In this document: piece by piece, positions 1 to 5,078 of the stretch | Numbering within the stretch: position 1 is the stretch's first letter | Layout: the number at the start of each line of letters is the position of its first letter | Assembly: GCA_014376885.1 (NCBI GenBank) | Contig: JACMQR010000313.1 | Location: forward strand, 1 to 5,078 | DNA: 5,078 bases | Direction: 5' to 3' | DNA from: Polaromonas sp. | GTDB lineage: Bacteria > Pseudomonadota > Gammaproteobacteria > Burkholderiales > Burkholderiaceae_C | Notes under the pieces: generated by a model | What the model saw: only the letters and a program-made list of their open reading frames with translations | The model's database searches: none | What the model was told of the DNA's origin: nothing | Made by a program: the position numbers and the translations under genes

Positions 1-980
1 CCGGAGGCCACGACATTCATCAGCCGGCGCATGCGCTCCTTGCCGCCCGGGCACAGGGCAGTCACGATGGCATGGTCGCCCAGGCCGGCGGCAAAGGCCG
101 ACAGCGGAATCGTCAGGGCGCTGGAATACACCCCCAGGCTGGACAGCGTGCCGCCGGGTTTGGGCACCCGCAGCGCCGACGCGAAGGTCGCCTGCGTACC
201 GAGCGCCTCGATCGACGAATCCGCGCCGCGCCCCTTGGTGAGCTTCATGATTTCCTCCACCACGTCGCAATTGTTGAAGTTCAGCGTGATGTCGGCGCCA
301 AGCTTTTTCGAGATGCCAAGGCGGTGGTCGTTGCCATCAACCGCGATGATGGTGCTGGCGCCCAGCAGCCGGGCGCCGGCGGTGGCGCACAGGCCGATCG
401 GCCCCTGGGCAAACACCACCACCGTGTCGCCGATCTTGATGCGGGCGTTTTCCGCGCCCTTGAAGCCGGTGGACATGATGTCCGGGCACATCAAGACCTG
501 CTCGTCGGTCAAGCCGTCGGGAATCGGCGCCAGGTTGGCCTGCGCGTCGGGCACCAAGACGTACTCGGCCTGGGTGCCGTCGATCAGGTTGCCAAAGCGC
601 CAGCCGGCGGTGGCTTTGTAGCCATGGCAGCCGCACAGGCCCGTTGGCACCAGGTAGCTGCCGTCCTGTGACGCCGCGCCGTCCTGCGCGGCATAGGAAT
701 TGAAGTTCGGGCAGATGGCGCCGGCAATCACGCGCTGGCCTTCGCTGTAGCCCTGCACCGCGCTGCCGAGCTTTTCAACCACGCCGACCGGTTCATGGCC
801 AATCGTCAGCCCCTTGGCGACCGGGTATTCGCCCTTGAGGATATGCACATCGGTGCCGCAAATCGTCGTGGTGGTGATGCGCACCAGGGCGTCGTTCGGG
901 CCGACATCGGGAATCGGCTTGTCGGCGATTTCAATCCGGCCGGGCTCAATGAAGATGGCGGCTTTCATCATGGCGGACAT
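1..980 (-). CDS. Zinc-dependent alcohol dehydrogenase, medium-chain (MDR) family, probably NAD-linked; 3' end cut by window edge
   Basis: This encodes a cytosolic oxidoreductase that should interconvert an alcohol and an aldehyde or ketone using a nicotinamide cofactor. 326 full codons are visible. Against my memory of Thermoanaerobacter brockii ADH the match is nearly collinear: AGWRFGN near 125-131, CPDIMSTGFKGAE near 165-177, and CPGGKERMRRL near 310-320. Catalytic-zinc ligands appear to be Cys41 (ICGTD), His62 with Glu63 (GHEP), and Asp167. The classical structural-zinc four-cysteine cluster is absent. The lobe between His62 and Asp167 is about 14 residues longer than in the T. brockii enzyme and carries Cys90, Cys116, Cys118 and His119. 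The Rossmann motif is AQGPIG (191-196). Strand beta-2 ends in Asp215, where the NADP enzyme has Gly-Ser-Arg, which suggests NAD(H). About 40 C-terminal residues are missing. I chose the ATG at 980 because AAGGA sits 6 nt upstream; the in-frame ATG at 986 abuts that site. The natural substrate is unknown; threonine- or butanediol-type activity is less likely but not excluded. Confidence 0.94.
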   Translation of the reverse strand, partial: MSAMMKAAIFIEPGRIEIADKPIPDVGPNDALVRITTTTICGTDVHILKGEYPVAKGLTIGHEPVGVVEKLGSAVQGYSEGQRVIAGAICPNFNSYAAQDGAASQDGSYLVPTGLCGCHGYKATAGWRFGNLIDGTQAEYVLVPDAQANLAPIPDGLTDEQVLMCPDIMSTGFKGAENARIKIGDTVVVFAQGPIGLCATAGARLLGASTIIAVDGNDHRLGISKKLGADITLNFNNCDVVEEIMKLTKGRGADSSIEALGTQATFASALRVPKPGGTLSSLGVYSSALTIPLSAFAAGLGDHAIVTALCPGGKERMRRLMNVVAS

Positions 981-986
981 GCACAT

Positions 987-991
987 TCCTT
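987..991 (-). promoter_or_regulatory. Ribosome binding site of the alcohol dehydrogenase gene
   Basis: The minus strand reads AAGGA here, followed by 6 nt and then the ATG at 980-978. Another in-frame ATG at 986-984 directly abuts the AAGGA and is too close to use it. In-frame ATGs at 971-969 and 968-966 are too far away. The site therefore decides the start, giving the N-terminus MSAMMKAAIF. Confidence 0.75.
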
Positions 992-1032
992 GGCAGGGGA
1001 TGACGGGCGTTTCGGGCGGGGCGAATCAAGCC

Positions 1033-1062
1033 AGTTTATGCCTTGGTGCCGGCTGGCGGCAA
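1033..1062 (-). promoter_or_regulatory. Weak candidate sigma-70 promoter for the alcohol dehydrogenase gene
   Basis: On the minus strand the best AT-rich hexamer between the FNR-type box and the gene is CATAAA (1040-1035) or the shifted TAAACT (1038-1033); each matches TATAAT at 4 of 6 positions. TTGCCG (1062-1057) lies 16 nt upstream of CATAAA and matches TTGACA at 4 of 6. Transcription would begin near 1026-1029, leaving a leader of about 45-50 nt. Both hexamers are poor, as expected of an activator-dependent promoter, but this is a by-eye assignment in GC-rich DNA and may be wrong. Confidence 0.35.
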
Positions 1063-1067
1063 GGCAT
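1038..1067. repeat. Inverted repeat with 8-bp arms in the dabA-adh gap
   Basis: The arms ATGCCTTG (1038-1045) and CAAGGCAT (1060-1067) are perfect reverse complements separated by 14 nt. Arm centres are 22 bp apart, about two helical turns. Inside, GCC (1048-1050) and GGC (1055-1057) can also pair around a 4-nt loop, giving a symmetric stem with a 2x2 internal loop. No T-run follows on either strand, so it does not look like an ordinary intrinsic terminator. It overlies the candidate promoter hexamers, so it could be a repressor or activator operator, or a hairpin in the dabA 3' untranslated RNA. Confidence 0.55.
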
Positions 1068-1077
1068 GCGGCCTGTC

Positions 1078-1091
1078 TTGACACAGATCAA
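1078..1091 (-). promoter_or_regulatory. FNR/ANR-type oxygen-response box upstream of the alcohol dehydrogenase gene
   Basis: The minus strand reads TTGATCTGTGTCAA, which matches the FNR/ANR/DNR consensus TTGAT-N4-ATCAA at 9 of the 10 defined positions (the right half is GTCAA). Its centre (1084.5) lies about 56-58 bp upstream of the start point predicted from CATAAA/TAAACT, close to but not exactly at the class I position near -61.5. No good -10 hexamer exists that would put the box at -41.5. A Crp/Fnr-family activator bound here would switch the dehydrogenase on at low oxygen, or under nitrosative conditions if the regulator is of the DNR type. The choice of regulator is inference. Confidence 0.6.
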
Positions 1092-1164
1092 GGCAACATG
1101 GCGTATCCGGCGCGATTCGCCCCCTAGCGCTGCAACGCCAAGCACGCCCGCACTGCCGCGCCGC

Positions 1165-3654
1165 TCATGGCGCAGCCGGCTCTGGCAGCCAATCGCCGCT
1201 GCCCAGGCTGTGCAGCGCATGGCGGTAAATCTTGCCGTCCTCGGGGTCGATGCACAGCAGGTGCAGCCAGCCGCCGGCCACCAGCTGGGCCACTTTTTCG
1301 TGCCGCTGCACGATGCTGGCAATGGCGTCGCGCGGCGCTTCGACCCAGACGCTCAGGCGCAGCGGCGTGTGCACCCAGTTTTCGCCGTCATGCAGCGACT
1401 GCATTGGCAGGCCGATGCGCAGGTCGCCGCCATTGCCCTCGAACACACCGATATTGCCGCCCACCACGTTGTGCAGCACCTTGTTGCCGCTGCCCCAGCG
1501 GCGGTTGTCGACGGTGGAGGCGTAGTACTGCATGTTGATCCAGTGGGCGACCACCACTGGCGCGGTCAGAATCAACTCCAGCACGGCGTAGCCGGCATCG
1601 TCTGCATGGCTGTAGTCGTGCAAAAAGCTGCGCCCCTGCAAATCAAGGCGGCGGGTGCGTTCGCGCGGCGCGGCAATGAAGCCGGCATTGTTGGCCAGCC
1701 CCCATTCGGGGCGCACCTGGGACCAGTCGCCGGCCCGCTGGCGCAGCGCCTCCAGCAGCGCCTCGGGGCTCTGGGCCGCCAGGCCCAGGGCGGGCGCGCG
1801 CTCGGCGCGGATGCGCTGGCCGGCCTGCGCCAGCCATTGCCGCGCCTGCGCCAGCGCGGCACCGTGGCTCGATTCCATCTCCCGGGTGTCGAGCAGCGTG
1901 ACCTCATCGGTGGTGGTGTTGTGCAGCCCGGCGACAAAACGGGTGCCCTCCGGCAGGGCCATGCCCTGGGCTAGAAGCCCCGCGCGAATATCGCGGCGGT
2001 TGAGCAAACCGGCCAGCACCCGCGCATTGACCTCGCCGGTCTGGCCGCAGCAGGCGCCGCAGTCCAGGCCGGCGGCATGCGGGTTGTTGGCGGTCTGGCT
2101 GCCGTGGCCGACCAGCAGCACCAGCGGCGCGAAGCCAGCGCGCATCGACATGGCGCCGAGCACGCCGGCGGCCAGGTTGACAGCATCGCCAAGGGCCAGG
2201 CCGCCGATGACCGGGCGCAGGCGGGCATATTCGGCATCTTGCAGGCCGTCGCTGTCGGTGCCCGGAACCGTGCCGGCGGCGGCCTTGCCGGGCAGGCTGG
2301 CGCGCAGCAGCTTCCAGGCATAACCCAGGCCTGCGGTTTCGACAAAGCCAAAGCCGCTGCTGGCCGTGGTCCGAAAGCCCTCCCAGGCCTGGGAAAAGCC
2401 CAGCCGAAAGCGCCGCCGGGCGAGCAGCTGCGCTGTGGCTTCGGGTGTGGCGGCTTCGGCAGCCACCCGAAGCTGCGGCGCCAGCAGGCCCGGCAATTGC
2501 GGCCGCGCGGTGCTGCCGGCAAACGGCAGGTAGTCAATCGGCAGGCCGAAAAAGCCGGCAAAGCCGTGGGTGCGGATCGCCGGACCACTGGCTTCGAGCG
2601 CGCGGCGCATCGGCTCGGAGCGCACATCGATGCAAAAAACCGCCTGCATGGCGGGTGGCGCCGGCGGTGCAGCTGCTGGCGGGGCCGGCCTGAGCAGTCC
2701 CTGGCTGACCTGCTGCTGCCAGCTGATGTCCAGCGCGTCCTGCCACACCCAGGCCGGCGAGTCATCGCTGGCTTTGCCGGGCATGCGGCGCGCGGCGCGC
2801 CAATCATCCAGCAGCGCCTTATCGCCTGCGCTGTCGGCCAGCACCCATTCCCAGGCCAGCCGAATCGCGAGCAACTGCTCCAGGTGGTCGTCATGCTGGC
2901 ATTGCTGGCCGGCCTGCCAGCGCAGGTAGGCGCACCAGGCGGCCCAACCGTTGCTGCTCAGCAGCAAGGCGCTGAAATAGGCCGCGTATTCGTGCGGCTC
3001 GATGTTCAACGCCCGGCAAACAAAGCCGATGAGTTCGCCATGCGCGGCTGGCAGCGCGGCAATGCGCCCGGCAATGCCGTTGATCCCCAGCAGCATCGAC
3101 GGGCCGTTGTCATGCGCGGCAATCTCTTGCCAGGCCGCATACAGCGAGGTGGCATGCGTTGGCCGCCAGCGCGCCTGGCCCTGGTCGAACCAGGAGGCGC
3201 AGTGCTGCCCGATGGCATGGATCACCACATCCTGGCAGGCCGGCAGATGCCGCAGGTCGCGCCGCGCGTCGAGCGCTTCGGTGAACAGCATCAGGCGGGC
3301 GGGCGGGGCAGAATCGGCCATGCCCGCCGCGCATTGCTGCCAAAAGGCGTCGGCATCGATCGCCAGGCCGCGCCGCTTGAGCGCCTCGCGCAGCCCGTTG
3401 TCGGTGATCTGGCCCTTGGCATATTGGGCCAGATACCAGTCCATCGGCATGGTCAGCGCCGAGCCGCACAGGTGGCCGATTTGTGCCGAAGCGGCCTGGA
3501 TGGACTCATCGACAAAGCCCCACCAGGGATTGACGGCAATGAAACGGTCCAGCGGCCAGCTGGGCGCAATACGCTGGCAGGCCGCCTGCACTGCCTTGGC
3601 AACCGGGTCATGCGCGCTGCTGTGGGCAGTTTGAATTTCAGCAGAATCAATCAT
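1165..3654 (-). CDS. dabA: DabA, zinc-containing catalytic subunit of the DAB inorganic carbon (CO2/bicarbonate) accumulation complex (DUF2309/UPF0753)
   Basis: DabA is the peripheral cytoplasmic subunit of the DAB pump. It carries a beta-carbonic-anhydrase-like zinc site and is proposed to hydrate CO2 to bicarbonate in one direction when energised through DabB. The product is 829 residues, full length for the family. The N-terminal family segment, with APSWPLDRFIAVNPWWG near 30-46, is present. The active-site block FCIDVRSEPMRR gives Cys341, Asp343 and Arg345. LVGHGSQTANNP supplies His517, and Cys532 follows 15 residues later. This is the same pattern and spacing as the zinc ligands recalled for Halothiobacillus neapolitanus DabA (Cys351, Asp353, His524, Cys539). 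A conserved C-terminal block runs from HDYSHADDAGYAVLE (about 679) to about 775. An Ala/Pro-rich stretch (322-336) precedes the active-site strand. The ATG at 3654 has AAGG 6 nt upstream. The gene overlaps dabB by 8 bp, so the two are surely one operon. No frameshift or missing key residue is seen. Confidence 0.96.
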   Translation of the reverse strand: MIDSAEIQTAHSSAHDPVAKAVQAACQRIAPSWPLDRFIAVNPWWGFVDESIQAASAQIGHLCGSALTMPMDWYLAQYAKGQITDNGLREALKRRGLAIDADAFWQQCAAGMADSAPPARLMLFTEALDARRDLRHLPACQDVVIHAIGQHCASWFDQGQARWRPTHATSLYAAWQEIAAHDNGPSMLLGINGIAGRIAALPAAHGELIGFVCRALNIEPHEYAAYFSALLLSSNGWAAWCAYLRWQAGQQCQHDDHLEQLLAIRLAWEWVLADSAGDKALLDDWRAARRMPGKASDDSPAWVWQDALDISWQQQVSQGLLRPAPPAAAPPAPPAMQAVFCIDVRSEPMRRALEASGPAIRTHGFAGFFGLPIDYLPFAGSTARPQLPGLLAPQLRVAAEAATPEATAQLLARRRFRLGFSQAWEGFRTTASSGFGFVETAGLGYAWKLLRASLPGKAAAGTVPGTDSDGLQDAEYARLRPVIGGLALGDAVNLAAGVLGAMSMRAGFAPLVLLVGHGSQTANNPHAAGLDCGACCGQTGEVNARVLAGLLNRRDIRAGLLAQGMALPEGTRFVAGLHNTTTDEVTLLDTREMESSHGAALAQARQWLAQAGQRIRAERAPALGLAAQSPEALLEALRQRAGDWSQVRPEWGLANNAGFIAAPRERTRRLDLQGRSFLHDYSHADDAGYAVLELILTAPVVVAHWINMQYYASTVDNRRWGSGNKVLHNVVGGNIGVFEGNGGDLRIGLPMQSLHDGENWVHTPLRLSVWVEAPRDAIASIVQRHEKVAQLVAGGWLHLLCIDPEDGKIYRHALHSLGSGDWLPEPAAP

Positions 3655-5077
3655 GGTTTACCTTGATGGTGGAAACCGCCGGCAGGGCGGCCGGGGCGCG
3701 GCGTGCGGCACCCAGCGGCGCCGGCCAGAGGCGCAGCGTGAGGCGGGTGAAAATTTCATCGAGGTGAAAGCCGGCAAAAGCGCGCGGATGCAGCCAGCGC
3801 GACAGGCGTCCCTGCGGCTGGCCGAGCACGGTTTGCTGCACCGCCAGCAAGCCGGCCAGGCAGACGGCGGCAATGGCCAGGCTGACATTGCCGGGCGGCA
3901 GGCTGGACGCCGGCACCAGGCTGGCAAACAGGCGGTGCCACAAGCCATACAGCAAGGCCAGGCCGAAGGCGCAAGCGATAAGCAGCGCCACCTGGCGCAA
4001 TGGGCGCGTTTCGGCCGGCGCGCTGACCAGTGGCAGCAGGCTGCTGGCCAGCGCGCCGCCCAGCACCCACAAGGCTGGCTCGTGGCGCGGGTCCAGCCCG
4101 CTGGCCAGGCCCGCCAGCCCCAGGGCGAGCAGCAATCCGGCCAGCGCGAGCAGCTTCAAGCCGTTGCCCAACGGGCGGTTGACCGGCGCAATGCCCAGCA
4201 GGCGCTGGCGGGCCACGGTTTCACCGGCACCCAAAAACGCATGGGCCTTGTACAGCGAATGCGCCAGCAGATGCAGCAGTGCCAGCGGATAGGCGCCCAG
4301 GCCGATTTCGAGCAGCATGAAGCCCATCTGGGCGCAGGTGGACCAGGCCAGCATCACCTTGACGCTGATGCGCGTCATCATGACCAGCGCGGACAGCGCG
4401 GCGGTGATGCTGCCCGCAACCACCAGCAGCAGCTGCGCCGCCGGCGCGGTTTCCAGCAATCCGGCCAGGCGCAGCAGCACAAAGCCGCCGATGTTCACGA
4501 TGCCGGCGTGCAGCAGCGCCGACACCGGCGTCGGCGCCTCCATCACCTGCAGCAGCCAGCCGTGAAACGGCAGTTGCGCGCACTTCAGGATGGCGCTCAG
4601 CACAAACAGCATGGCCGCCAGCTGAAGGCCGATGTCAACCGGATGCCCGCCGGCCAGCAGCTGGCTGATGCGGTCGATGTGCAGCGTGTCCAGGCTGAGA
4701 AACACCAGCAGCGTGGCAGCCAGCGTCAGCAGGTCGGCAGCCCGGCTGATCAGGAATTTCTTGTGCGCGGCCACGATGGCGGCCGGCCGGTCTTGGTAGA
4801 AGGTGAGCAGCTGATGCAGCGCCAGGCTGGTGGCGCTCCAGGCCAGGCAGAGCAGCAGCAGGTTGTTCAACACCACCAGCAGCCACACGGCAGCCAGCGT
4901 CAGGCACAGCCAGGCCAGGTAGCGGCCCTGGTGCGGATCGCCGGCCAGGTAGTTGCGCGAGTAGCGCACGATGACCCAGCCGAGAAAGGTCGTCAGCGCC
5001 AGCATCAGGACGCTCAGCGCGTCCAGCCTGACCGCCGGCAGCCAGGCCGCCGGCGCGACGCTGGCCGGCCCATGCAC
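3647..5077 (-). CDS. dabB: DabB, proton-channel-like membrane subunit of the DAB inorganic carbon complex (NuoL/MrpA family); 5' end outside window
   Basis: DabB is the integral membrane partner of DabA and is thought to carry the cation (H+ or Na+) flux that drives CO2 hydration. 476 C-terminal residues are visible, with about 13 hydrophobic segments (for example 20-38, 53-70, 72-92, 149-166, 185-203, 240-260, 306-324, 398-416). The family signature of complex-I antiporter-like subunits is clear: LKCAQLPFHGWLLQVMEAPTPVSALLHAG (164-192, Lys165 and His190), VKVMLAWSTCAQMGFM (239-254, Lys240), and HLLAHSLYKAHAFLGAG (269-285, His273 and Lys277). These align with NuoL without gaps by eye. The segment WSATSLALHQLLTFY (80-94) has Ser81 where NuoL has its functional Glu. 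The end, HPRAFAGFHLDEIFTRLTLRLWP (430-452), is like other DabB proteins. The protein should be roughly 530-560 residues, so 50-90 are probably missing. A GTG at 5077 is open at the edge and is not claimed as the start. NuoL of complex I is excluded by length and by the adjoining dabA. Confidence 0.93.
   Translation of the reverse strand: MHGPASVAPAAWLPAVRLDALSVLMLALTTFLGWVIVRYSRNYLAGDPHQGRYLAWLCLTLAAVWLLVVLNNLLLLCLAWSATSLALHQLLTFYQDRPAAIVAAHKKFLISRAADLLTLAATLLVFLSLDTLHIDRISQLLAGGHPVDIGLQLAAMLFVLSAILKCAQLPFHGWLLQVMEAPTPVSALLHAGIVNIGGFVLLRLAGLLETAPAAQLLLVVAGSITAALSALVMMTRISVKVMLAWSTCAQMGFMLLEIGLGAYPLALLHLLAHSLYKAHAFLGAGETVARQRLLGIAPVNRPLGNGLKLLALAGLLLALGLAGLASGLDPRHEPALWVLGGALASSLLPLVSAPAETRPLRQVALLIACAFGLALLYGLWHRLFASLVPASSLPPGNVSLAIAAVCLAGLLAVQQTVLGQPQGRLSRWLHPRAFAGFHLDEIFTRLTLRLWPAPLGAARRAPAALPAVSTIKVNHD
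3661..3664 (-). promoter_or_regulatory. Ribosome binding site of dabA inside the dabB 3' end
   Basis: The minus strand reads AAGG, 6 nt before the dabA ATG (3654-3652), within the last codons of dabB. The dabB stop TGA (3649-3647) lies just inside dabA, so the genes share ATGATTGA in different frames. A ribosome finishing dabB is placed over the dabA start, which supports coupled synthesis of the two subunits. Confidence 0.7.
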
Positions 5078-5078
5078 C

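Noticed and set aside
984..986. ATG at 986 as the start of the alcohol dehydrogenase
   Set aside because: It directly abuts the AAGGA element, leaving no spacer. The next in-frame ATG at 980 has a 6-nt spacer.
1024..1060. Sigma-54 (-24/-12) promoter on the minus strand, suggested by GGCAC and GG...GC pairs
   Set aside because: No GG and GC pair has the required 10-nt separation together with a TTGC-like -12 element.
1078..1083. Perfect plus-strand TTGACA as a -35 box of a rightward promoter
   Set aside because: It is one half of the FNR-type palindrome. The -10 position about 17 nt further on (GCGTAT) is only a partial match, and no plausible plus-strand gene follows.
1099..1111. Small hairpin after dabA (GGCG-AATCG-CGCC) as an intrinsic terminator
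   Set aside because: The stem is only 4 bp and no T-run follows, so it is well within chance for this base composition.
2077..3666. Long open reading frame on the plus strand (529 codons), and another at 814-1974 (386 codons)
   Set aside because: Both lie antisense to dabA in GC-rich DNA, where the opposite strand often stays open. Their translations are Arg/Gln/Ala-rich with no recognisable domain, while the minus-strand product is an unmistakable DabA.
5075..5077. GTG at the window edge as the true dabB start
   Set aside because: DabB proteins have an additional N-terminal hydrophobic region. No ribosome binding site can be seen, and the frame is open to the edge, so the gene most likely starts outside.

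Overview
The window reads as part of a GC-rich proteobacterial chromosome. Codon choice is strongly GGC/GCC/CTG-biased. The gene content (a DabAB inorganic-carbon pump next to an oxygen-regulated-looking alcohol dehydrogenase) and the protein style are most like a betaproteobacterium of the Burkholderiales. That placement is inference from composition and protein resemblance, not a database match. All three genes lie on the minus strand, so the window is read from its right end to its left end.

Right part (5077 to 3647): the C-terminal ~476 residues of DabB, a membrane protein of the NuoL/MrpA proton-channel family. Its beginning is outside the window. It overlaps by 8 bp the start of dabA (3654 to 1165), a complete 829-residue DabA (DUF2309/UPF0753) that keeps the full zinc/Asp-Arg active-site set of the family. 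Together they encode the two-subunit DAB complex, which is thought to couple an ion gradient through DabB to one-way conversion of CO2 to bicarbonate in DabA, and so to accumulate dissolved inorganic carbon in the cell. The overlap and the internal ribosome binding site imply co-transcription and coupled translation.

A 184-bp intergenic stretch (981 to 1164) follows. It holds, in the direction of transcription, an FNR/ANR-type box, an inverted repeat with 8-bp arms that overlies a weak candidate promoter, and a good Shine-Dalgarno sequence. No convincing intrinsic terminator for dabA is visible.

Left part (980 to 1): a zinc-dependent medium-chain alcohol dehydrogenase of the Thermoanaerobacter brockii / Clostridium beijerinckii secondary-ADH type, missing roughly its last 40 residues at the window edge. 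Its residues suggest NAD(H) rather than NADP(H) use. With the FNR-type box, this points to an enzyme for disposing of reducing power (or oxidising alcohols) under low oxygen. It is probably a separate transcription unit from dabBA.

No RNA genes, mobile elements, CRISPR arrays or pseudogenes were seen. The window is largely a known system. The least routine points are the promoter architecture at 1033-1091, the missing NuoL-type glutamate in DabB, and the cofactor-site substitutions in the dehydrogenase.
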